Below are positions 21,795-30,781 of a stretch of DNA of 64,000 nt, piece after piece. A model generated the notes under the pieces. The model was given only the letters and a program-made list of their open reading frames with translations, was not told where the DNA came from and made no database searches. Each line of letters starts with the position of its first letter. Position 1 is the stretch's first letter. The translations under genes and the position numbers were made by a program. Source of the stretch: Erodium maritimum. Taxonomy: Eukaryota > Streptophyta > Magnoliopsida > Geraniales > Geraniaceae. Where the stretch lies: contig OY997590.1 in NCBI GenBank assembly GCA_963921825.1, positions 43,913,039 through 43,977,038 on the forward strand. The letters are read 5' to 3'.

Positions 21795-23225
21795 CTGGTT
21801 TCATTTGAAACAGGTGTCTTTTGAACTGATTTTCAAACCTCGGACCGAAGTCAATTAGGTGGGTAGAGTTAGGGAGCTTGAGTCTTGAGTTGCTTTAAGG
21901 GTTGTCCTGAATGGAAGCTTGCACTACAATGTTTGCATTACTTGATTGGTATCCTCTCCCTAATGATCGGTGAAGCCGAATGGTTGAGATCGGAATTGGA
22001 TTAACGGTCAATGACCGACCCGCTATGCATTCATGGTAGGGTGAGCCAACGGTTGGTGGTGTTGCCCTTTGGCGTATTACTCGAAAATTTTCAAGCTGTG
22101 GGTTGGTCCTGTTCAAATTATTGACTTGTGATTGACTGTTGGTCTGGAGCATGAGTACTCCATGTATGCTGATTGAGCGTTTTGGTTGGGGCGCGAGGAC
22201 CCCGTATTCTGTTGTGTGAGAACTTTGTTTTGGGACACGAGTATCCCGTATGCCCGCTGAGGTGGCGAGATTGGGACACGAGTATCCCGTATGCCAGCTG
22301 AGGTGGCGAGATTGGGACACGAGTATCCCGTATGCCCGCTGAGGTGGCGAGATTGGGACACGAGTATCCCGTATGCCCGCTAAGGTGGCGAGATTGGGAC
22401 ACGAGAATCCCGTAGGCCCGTGTGTGGCGAGTTTGGGGCACGAGTACCCCGTGGTAATTGGGAGCACGAGAACTCCGTTTATTGATTGCGTTGTGTACCT
22501 TAGGAGCATGAGAACTCCGTTTCTTTTGACTGTGTGATGTCTTTGGCAGGGCATGAGAACTCTGTGTACTTGTACCTTGTGAATTTGTGTTGGTGATTGT
22601 CCCGCTTAAGCGGAGGGTTAAGGGAAAATACGAAGGAGTCATGCCGAATTTTCAGTAGAACTAAAATTTTTGCACCATCACTGGTTGACTCAGGGGCGCC
22701 ACTGTAGTCGAGCGTGATGTTTTGATGTCAAGTTGTTACAATGAGGTTCGGGGACGCCTGAATCGGATTGTAACAACATGAGATCGACATGAAAAGGTTT
22801 GAGTAAATTTTAAGAAATGGGAATTCATGGAAGGGAAGGAAAGGTTAAGGGTGATCATTGAATTGTGTTAAGTACCAAACCTCTCTTTGTGAAAGGATAC
22901 CCGAGCAAGGGGTATGCCTGTTGCGTTGTGCCTTGTGTGGTGTGCTTGAGTTTGAATCCTTCTGTGGGAGTGGATTTCTTTGACTTGATTGAACCCTCCT
23001 GTGGGAGTTGGTGGTTGATTGCTAAATCGCTGGTTGTTGTTGTGTGACGCATAGAGATGCGAACTTGGGTGCTATTATATGAGTATATATATATATCTAC
23101 TAGTGTGAGGGGCGTATCTGTGGTGACTTGTGTAGGCGCGTGTGTGTTCGTCCTTGTAATGTGTGAGAACCGTTGTTGAACTAAGTACTAAACATGTGCG
23201 TTATCCGTGCAGGCGGATAGGCGAC
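21795..23225 (+). other. Leader of gypsy element with tandem repeats
   Basis: About 1.4 kb of untranslated leader. It contains the 41-bp repeat array at 22232-22436, looser GAGCACGAGAACTCCG repeats up to 22570, and a short TA-run at about 23083-23096. The minus-strand frame of about 219 codons across 21895-22554 only mirrors the repeat period and is not a gene. Confidence 0.8.
22232..22436 (+). repeat. 41-bp tandem repeat array (x5) in gypsy leader
   Basis: The core GGGACACGAGTATCCC recurs at 22232, 22273, 22314, 22355 and 22396 (exact 41-bp period) and in degenerate form after 22435. Each core can fold GGGA against TCCC, and units are linked by GTATGCCCGCTGAGGTGGCG. It lies between PBS and gag, where packaging or dimerisation signals are expected. 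Confidence 0.9.
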
Positions 23226-24480
23226 ATGGCTCGTACGTATGTTCCTAGAGGTACCCGGAGCCGCCCAGCTGGGGTCCGAGGCAGACACCTGCCGCTGAGC
23301 AGGAGGGGGCAGCTGATGCCCAGGATGCTGCTTCCACAGAGCATCAGCGCTTTGAGGGGGACCAACAGGATCGCCACCCAAGACATCTCCAGTCGCAGAG
23401 CCGACTCAGGCGACCCCTCTCGAGGAGGTGGTTCGCGCTGTGCTAGCAGCCTTGAGTGCGCAGCAAGGGACTACCGCACCGGCACCTGAGCCCGTGCCTG
23501 TTGCTTCAGCAGATTTTGGAGAGAGGCCAGGGCCGTTTGATAGCCTCATGGCCCAGTCGCTCCGAGAGTTTCGCAGACTTGGTACGCCGACCTACTCCGG
23601 GGGAGCTGACCCCGAGGCGGCTACTGGTTGGTTGGAGCGGGTTACCCGCAACCTCGATACCTCTGGGGTATCGGAGGGGCGTCTGAGAGTTTCGTTCGCC
23701 ACTTTTCATCTTGAGGGAGAGGCCTACTACTGGTGGCAGTCAGTGCAGGGCAGGGTCGGTAGTGATTTTGAGTTGTTCAGCAGGCTGTTCTTGGAGCAGT
23801 ACTTCCCTCGCTCCATTCGGGATGACCTGCGCCAGCAGTTTCTGGATTTACGACAGAGGGGTTTGAGCGTCTCAGAGTATGCAGTGAGGTTCACTTCTCT
23901 GGCCCGCTTCGCGCCAGACTTGGTGCAGACTGCGGATGACCGTTGCAGGAGGTTTGAGAACGGGCTCATCCCGTCGATAGCCGACCGGGTTATCGCTTTC
24001 AGGACCACAGATTACTCCACACTCTTGGATCAGGCTTTAGCCATGGAGAGACACTTCAGAGATACTATCAGGGTGCGAGAGACCAGGCCTAGGCCGAGTG
24101 GCTTTTTGCAACCGTCTGACCATCGAGACCGACGCAGACAGAGAGTTGCAGGACACTTTCAGCCTCAGTTTATGCAGGATGGCATACGCCGAGCAGGGGC
24201 CGTCGCGTCAGTTGGACCCTCCCCGGTGGCACAGCTGTGTCCTCGGTGTGGACAGTAGGGTCACCTGGCACGAGACTGCCCGAGGGGCAATGGACCTGTA
24301 GAGCGTCATGATGGTCGTCCCCAGGGGACCAGTGTCAGACAGCCTAGTGAGCCGAGGGGATGTTATCACTGTGGCAGTGCCGACCACTTCATGCGTGCGT
24401 GTCCTGAGATAGCACAACAGGGAGGACAGAGAGGATGCTACCAGTGTGGCCGATCTGATCATTTCATCCGGGCGTGCCCT
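23226..24480 (+). pseudogene. gag: gypsy gag with three CCHC zinc knuckles
   Basis: Gag forms the capsid and binds element RNA. The ATG at 23226 opens MARTYVPRGTRSRP. A frameshift occurs before about 23430, after which the capsid region runs in one frame (DPEAATGWLERVTRNLD, YYWWQSV, FLEQYFP motifs) to an in-frame TAG at 24256-24258. That stop falls inside the first knuckle (CPRCGQ-stop-GHLARDC, 24238-24279). Two more knuckles follow, [14 protein letters not shown] (about 24361) and [14 protein letters not shown] (about 24436), duplicated with a 75-bp period. Without readthrough the product would lack all three. Confidence 0.9.
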
Positions 24481-25815
24481 GAGATAGCTGGTAGAGCACC
24501 TGCACCGAGGGCCCAGCAGACTCAGATTCGCCCTGCACCACCTGGCAGACCACGTCAGGCACCGCAGCAGAGAGCTCCGCGTCAGGCGGCGGGAGCAGCA
24601 GGTCAGAGGCACCAGCCGAGAGCTGAGCAGCGGGTGGCACTTCCCCCACCACCGAGAGGAGGACCACCGGCGCGGCAGGGCCGAGTCTTTGCAGTTACTG
24701 ATTCCAGGATTGAGAGGCCGTACGCCGGCCATAAGGCCACTCAGGGTACGTGTTTACTTTATAATGCGTGGACTTCATTTTTGTTTGATACGAGAGCTTC
24801 CCATTCGTTCATATCTTCGTCTATTGCTGCTTCTTTGGGTTTGCGGGTGGAGACTTTGAGTCAACCCCTTTGTTTGGAGACCCCGGCTACGGGTGCGGTG
24901 GTGTTGAGCACCGTTTGTAGGGACTGTGCGATTAGGGTGGCAGACTGCCCCTTTTTGGGTGACTTACTTGTTCTTGATATGAACGCCTTCGATGTGATTC
25001 TTGGTATGGACTGGCTCGCGAGGTATCGGGCGACGATCGACTGCTATCGACGTCAGGTGACGGTGAGGTCAGGTGATAGGGTGATCACGTGTGTTTTGGG
25101 TAGCAAGAGCGGAGTTCTCTTATCCGCCTTGACTACGGGTTCTGAGGCAGAGATCGTGCGGAGTAGCAGTGAGCTACCGAGGGTAGTGCGTGAGTTCCCG
25201 GAGGTCTTCCCAGAGGAACTATCAGGCTTGCCACCAGCGCGAGAGGTGGAGTTCAGGATCGATCTAATTCCGGGTACGGCGCCGATCTCGATGACGCCGT
25301 ATCGGTTTGCGCCAGCCGAGTTGGTCGAGCTAAAGCGACAACTCGAAGAACTGCAGCAGAAGGGTTTCATCCGCCCGAGCGTATCTCCGTGGGGAGCGCC
25401 CACCCTCTTCGTGAAGAAGAAGGGTGGAGCCTTGAGGATGTGTATAGATTACAGGAAGCTGAACCGGGTGACGGTGAAGAACCGCTACCCGATGCCGAGG
25501 ATTGATGATTTATTCGACCAGCTGAGGGGAGCAAAGTACTTCTCAAAGATCGATCTTCGATCTGGGTACTACCAGCTGAGAGTCCGAGCTGAGGACGTAG
25601 AGAAGACAGCGTTCCGTACTCGTTATGGACATTTCGAGTTTCTGGTGATGCCGTTCGGTTTGACGAACGCGCCGGCCACCTTTATGGACTTGATGAATGG
25701 CATCTTCAGACCTTATCTAGACCAGTTCGTGGTAGTCTTCGTCGATGACATCTTGATCTACTCGCCCAGTGAGGAGGCGCACGCGGAGCATCTGCGGACC
25801 GTTTTGACACTCTGA
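24481..25815 (+). pseudogene. pol: gypsy pol: protease and first part of RT
   Basis: Continues the frame of the knuckles through a Pro/Arg/Gln-rich linker into the aspartic protease at about 24690-24990. Its catalytic motif reads [12 protein letters not shown] (24781-24816): Asp-Thr-Gly has become Asp-Thr-Arg by a G-to-A change. The RT begins about 25230 with [15 protein letters not shown] and has intact [21 protein letters not shown] and the catalytic FVDDILIYS (about 25738-25764). The frame breaks at 25813 after HLRTVLTL because of an indel. Confidence 0.93.
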
Positions 25816-26875
25816 CGCACTCACAGTTGTACGGCAATCTGGAGAAGTGCGAATTTTGGCTCACAGAGGTGAAGTTCCTCGGGCACGTGGTATCTCGGGA
25901 GGGCATCTTGGTCGACCCAGCCAAGGTTGAGGCAGTGTCGAAGTGGGCAAGACCTAGCAGTGTATTTGAGATTCGGAGTTTTCTCGGTTTGGTTATTACC
26001 AGCGCTTCGTTCAGGATTTCTCCCGCCTTGCAGCACCTATGACAGCTTTGACCAGCAAGGGAGCGGAGTACATTTGGACGGATGAGTGTGAGCGCTCTTT
26101 TTGCGAGCTAAAGGCACGGTTGACTACCGCCCCAGTGTTGATTGTTCCAGAGCGGGGAGTGGGCTATGACGTGTATTGTGACGCCTCAGGCGAAGGGCTA
26201 GGTTGTGTTCTGATGCAAGGTGGAAAGGTGGTTGCTTACGGCTCGAGGCAGTTGAAGGTGCATGAGCGCAACTACCCGACCCACGATCTTGAGCTAGCAG
26301 CGGTAGTATTTGCGCTGAAGAGTTGGAGACATTATTTGTACGGTGAGCAGTTCAGGGTGTTTTCAGATCACAAGAGCCTCAAGTATATCTTCTCGCAGCG
26401 TGATCTGAACATGCGCCAAAGGCGATGGATGGAGCTACTTGAGGAGTACGACTTCGAGTTGCTCTATCATCCGGGCAAGGCGAACGTGGTCGCCGATGCT
26501 TTGAGCAGGAAGTCGAGTCACTGCGTTGCCAGCATGGCAGTCCGAGAGTGGGACATGCTGGAGCAGTTGAGCTTATTCAGACTGGAGTTGGAGGAGGTCA
26601 CAGAGGGTATGGCCTTGTGTGCCTTAGTGGCTCAACACTCACTTTTTGCTCGAGTGCTAGAGGCACAGACCGAGGATGCCGAGACAGTAGGGATTCGGGA
26701 GAGATTGATGGAGGGTGTCAAGCTCAAGGGTTGGGAGATGGGCACCGATCAGGGTATCCGCTTTAGAGGACGGCTGTTTGTGCCCAGTGGGTGCAGAGAA
26801 ACTGTCTTGCGTGAGTGCCGCCACTCCCGTCTGGTTGTGCACCCCGCTGGCAACAAGATGTATAGAGACATGTGA
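25816..26875 (+). pseudogene. pol: gypsy pol: RT end and RNase H
   Basis: After the break the RT thumb runs in a new frame from about 25827 ([20 protein letters not shown]), with another indel near 25990 in the LGLxGYY motif. The frame from 26039 then carries RNase H ([54 protein letters not shown]; about 26160-26510) and the integrase N-terminal region. An in-frame TGA at 26873-26875 (RDM-stop-RQFWW) looks like CGA to TGA. Confidence 0.9.
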
Positions 26876-27604
26876 CGACAGTTTTGGTGGAGTGGGATGC
26901 GTGGGGCAGTTGCAGATTTTGTTTCCCGATGCCTCACCTGCCAACAGGTGAAGGCCGAGCACATGCGACCCGTAGGCTTGCTGCAGCCTTTACCAATCTC
27001 TGAGTGGAAGTGGGAGCATGTCACTATGGATTTTGTGTGTGGGTTGCCCAGGTCGTCGAAGGGGCACAACGCTGTTTAGGTGGTGGTTGATCGACTAACC
27101 AAGTCGGCACACTTTCTGGGTATGAGGATGACTGATTCTGTGGACATGTTGGGTCGTTTGTACGTCAGAGAGATTGTTCGTCTGCACGGTGTACCAGTGT
27201 CAGTGGTATCGGATAGAGACCCTCGTTTCACATCCAGGTTCTGGAAGAGTCTATAGAAGGCCTTGGGCACTGAGGTACTATTGAGTACAGCTTACCATCC
27301 TGAGACAGATGGACAGTCAGAGCGCACCATTCAGATTCTAGAGGACATGCTTCGGGCTTGTGTGCTTGACTTTCAGGGATAATGGGAGGATCACTTGCCT
27401 TTGGCAGAGTTTGCCTACAACAACAGTTACCAGTCCAGCATTGGTATGGCACCATTTGAGGCCTTATATGGCAGACCTTGCAGATCGCCGGTGTGTTGGG
27501 CTGAGGTTGGGGACCGGAGCTTACTTGGGCCAGACATGATCAGGGAGACGACCGAGAAGGTCACTTTGATTAAAGAGCGGCTGAAGACCGCGCAGAGTCG
27601 GTAG
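26876..27604 (+). pseudogene. pol: gypsy pol: integrase
   Basis: Integrase inserts element cDNA into chromatin. The C-C half of the HHCC zinc finger is at CLTCQQVKAEH (about 26932-26965). The core carries the catalytic Asp in MDFVCGLPRS, the second Asp in VVSDRDPRF and the Glu in [11 protein letters not shown]. Four stops interrupt it: TAG 27077-27079, TAG 27254-27256, TAA 27380-27382 and TAG 27602-27604. The second gypsy element in this window has Trp (TGG) and Gln (CAG) at the first two positions, so those stops are transitions from it. Confidence 0.9.
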
Positions 27605-28084
27605 AAGAGCTACGTCGACAGGCGTCGCAGACCACTTGAGTTCATGGTCGGGGAGCACGTGTTTCTGAGGGTGAGCCCGAAGAAGGGTCTTGTGCGGTTT
27701 AACCGCAGTGGAGGCAAGCTGGCACCGCGTTTCATCGGCCCATTTGATGTGTTAGAGAAGATTGGAGCTGTAGCCTACCGGTTGGCCTTGCCACCACAGC
27801 TTGGGAACATGCATAACGTTTTCCATGTGTCCCAACTGCGGAAGTACATATCAGACCCTTCGCACATCATTGAGTGGTCAGACATCGAAGTAGCAGATGA
27901 TGTCACCTATGAGGAGCAGCCCGTTGAGATTTTGGGTACGAAGGAGAAGATCATGCGGAACAAGACGATTCCGTTGGTACTAGTACAGTGGGGACATCAG
28001 GGAGCAGGATCCACTTGGGAGCGCGAGGACGAGATCCGCGTGAAGTATCCCCACCTGTTCGACATTGAGGTACCTTGCTTTTAA
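27605..28084 (+). pseudogene. pol: gypsy pol: integrase C-terminus with chromodomain
   Basis: Open frame to the TAA at 28082-28084. It contains the GPY/F-type module ([20 protein letters not shown]), the [11 protein letters not shown] string and, at about 27890-28066, a chromodomain ([20 protein letters not shown], then [10 protein letters not shown] and KYPHLF). Chromodomains of this type bind modified histone tails and steer Tekay/Del chromoviruses to heterochromatin. This domain is intact even though the upstream polyprotein is broken. Confidence 0.93.
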
Positions 28085-28101
28085 TTTCGAGGACGAAATT
28101 T

Positions 28102-28118
28102 CTTTAAGGGGGGTAGAT
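28102..28118 (+). promoter_or_regulatory. Polypurine tract of gypsy element
   Basis: TTTAAGGGGGGTAGAT directly before the TG of the 3' LTR. Confidence 0.88.
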
Positions 28119-30666
28119 TGTAAGACCCGCTTCCGGTCGAACCGATGACTCCGGAAGTCACTCGGGACTTTTCCGGAACCCAAACGAATTAGCCATCATC
28201 ACGGTTGGCTTCAGGGGAGAAATCCCTTTCGTTTGAGTATAATATTGAAGAAAGTCAATTTTGGTCAAATCAAGACTTTTTATCGACGAAAAGCTTTATT
28301 TTAAAGTGCTGGAAATTATTTTGGAAAATTAAATGACCTAGGTGGACACTTGTCTCCTTGTGGTTGAAAGAGAGAAAAAGGGATAGTCATAGACTCTTTT
28401 ACCCTCCCAAAAGCTTCTACAAGGGATTCTAGCTCAAGGGCTTTTGGTCATTTGCTACATCTAGGTATTATATGAGATTGGAATAGCAAATTCAACCCAT
28501 TTTACCTTGTGTAGCCGAAAATTGGAGGAGGAGCAAAGGAGAAGAGCTCCCATGGAGGTTTGAAGGAAAATCAAGGAAGAAGAGGCCACTTGAAGTCTTC
28601 CTCTAGCCATTCCTCCTCAAAATCACTACCATCTTCTTCATCTCAACATTCTAGAGGTAATGGAACTCTCTAATCCTCATTTCTCTTCATCTCTTTTCAT
28701 GGGTTTTGGGTGAAAATTGCTAGATGTTGTTGGGTTTGAGTAGAAATAGTGGGAGAGGTTGTTGATGAGAAGCTTTGTTGAGTTTTTGTTGAGAAATCTT
28801 TGGTTTGTTGGAGCTTTTGAGTTGGGTTTGATTTGATGAATCATTGGAAACTTGTTTGTGTGTTGATTCCTACCATGGGTAGAGGAGTATTGAAGGATTT
28901 GGACTGTTTTGGGAGTTGGAAGGGGTAAAATTCTTGGTTTGAAGGTGGTTTTTCGGAGAAAAGGAGCTGGAGGTTGAAGAAGGGCGAAACTGCCCTGATG
29001 CGCCACGGATCCGTGACGGATCCCGTGACGGGCGACGTCACGGCTCCGTGAGGGAGTCCGTGATGGCACTCGTCACGGCTCCGTGATGGTAACCGTGATG
29101 GTTAGCCTCACGGATCCGTGACCAGGTCCGTGGCAGACCAGGGTGGGGGTTTTTTGAGGGTTTCTTGAGGGTTTTGCACCTTTGTTTTGAGCTGAACTTT
29201 GGAAGGGTTTTGGGGGTCTTTCTTGCTGTTAAGTGGAGCCTAATTAGCTTTTCTTTGTGTCCAAGACTTTGGGGATCGAGCTAGAGGAGCAAGGATTACG
29301 CCGGGACCCGAGTGAAGAGCGAAGTGGTGATCACCGGGCTTCATCAAAGTGTTGAAGAGGAGGACCTTGAGGTAGGGAAAGCCTTAACCTCTCTTTATGA
29401 TGTTTAGTATGCATGTTAGGTTAATAAAATTGGAAAGGTCCTAGAAATGCCTATAGGATGCGAATAACTAGCATAATCGTCTTTCAATTACTAATAACCG
29501 GAATTGTCTAGTGGTGACCGATTAGGATGCCAATCACTAGTGTAACTCGCTTTCAATACTTGGGAATTGATTGTCTGGTAGAGGAGCCTTGGCAAAGCCC
29601 TCGGATTAGTTGCGTGTTAGGATCACATGCTTGGTTGTTGATTGCTTAGTGGATAGGCTAAAGAGTCTAATGAAACTAGTAGAATTGCATGTGTGAATGC
29701 TCTTTTGAAGGTTTAAATGATTAGTTGATTACACTCATACTTACGCGTTGATTGTATTCGAATGATTACTTGATTTACTTGATTGGTTGTTTGGAGCATC
29801 GAGTATGACTGGTTGTACCGAGCGGTGCAATCAGGTGATCGATGCCCCGGTGGTTCGAAACTGGTAAGTGAACGGTAAGTTGGGCTTGTGTGATTGGTGT
29901 GCTATGATTATGTGACTCGTGTACTGCGTGTTGTGGTGAATTGGTGATGTGTGAGCTATGTGTGAAAATGAATTGGTGATTGTTGAGGTTGAGTTATTTC
30001 GTGTTTCGGCTGAGTGCGTTATTCAATTATTAACTGCTTATTATTGAATTGTCCAAGTGTATGCTCCTTATGGGAGTAATACCTTGGTTCCCGAGGACAT
30101 AAAATCCCTTGGAGACGTTTCTGGGAATCCCAATGATAAGCGCCCCGAAGGGTTGTTTCCGGTCGCCTCAATGTTATGCGTCTCTTCTGGATTTGAGGGA
30201 AAATCCGAGAGGACACATCATGTGGATCGGAGGGTGGAGACTTCACGTGCCACGACATTGGCTGGTTTATCTATTACCCGTGTTTGTTAAGATGTAATCT
30301 GTTGACTTTGTTGTTGATCTTATTGTGTTGAAGGTCCACCTTGTTATGTGTTTTTCCTACTGAGCGCAAGCTCACCCCTGCAAGTTTATTGTTGTGTTTA
30401 TAGGCTTGATAGAGGAGTAGAGGCTCGGGAGCTTCTCGGTGTGGGTGTCCTTAGAGACTTCGATTTTATCTTTATTTCCGTTGAACCAGATTTTGTGGAG
30501 ATTTATTATTACACCCCTGGGGGGTTATTCATGTTTAAACTAGATTTTGTGGATTGGAGTTTCTTATTCGAGATTTTCAGGAACTAAATGTTTATTTATT
30601 AATTTATTGTCTTTTATTACTCGTCATGCCTCGGGTCCGGGCAAGAACCGGATTTGGGGCGTGACA
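28119..30666 (+). repeat. 3' LTR of Tekay-type gypsy element
   Basis: Matches 19239-21779 at about 98.8 % by eye. It differs by a duplicated 9-mer near 29770 (ACTTGATTTACTTGATT) and short indels. It is followed by the AGTGG target duplication. Confidence 0.96.
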
Positions 30667-30671
30667 AGTGG

Positions 30672-30781
30672 ACTTGGATGTGAATTCGGATGATGGCTTC
30701 TGTGATTTGGAGGACTATGAAGAGGAGAGGGAGATCTCTCTGAATCATTCCCTTCCAACACAAAGGTTATCCTCTCCATGA
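30672..30781 (+). pseudogene. LINE A ORF1, piece 4 (C-terminus)
   Basis: The last 36 codons of ORF1, acidic (LEDYEEEREIS), ending TGA at 30779-30781. It continues directly from piece 3 once the gypsy element and one AGTGG copy are removed. Its stop overlaps the ORF2 ATG as ATGA. Confidence 0.8.

Larger units (their letters stand above)
19239..30666 (+). mobile_element. Complete Ty3/gypsy chromovirus (Tekay/Del type), 11.4 kb
   Basis: Full-length element: 5' LTR 19239-21779 (2541 bp), PBS, long leader, gag, pol (protease, RT, RNase H, integrase), C-terminal chromodomain, PPT and 3' LTR 28119-30666 (2548 bp). Perfect 5-bp target duplication AGTGG (19234-19238 and 30667-30671). The LTRs differ at about 30 positions by eye (about 1.2 %) plus a 9-bp duplication, so insertion is recent. 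The coding region has at least three frameshifts and six stops, so it is not autonomous now. It sits inside the end of LINE A ORF1. Confidence 0.97.

Noticed and set aside
22232..22436. CRISPR-like regular repeats
   Set aside because: Repeats are directly tandem without unique spacers and lie in a plant retrotransposon leader.
21895..22554. 219-codon minus-strand open frame with a repeated motif
   Set aside because: It is a by-product of the 41-bp tandem repeats in the gypsy leader; the residue repeats mirror the DNA period (three 41-bp units give 41 codons) and no domain is recognisable.
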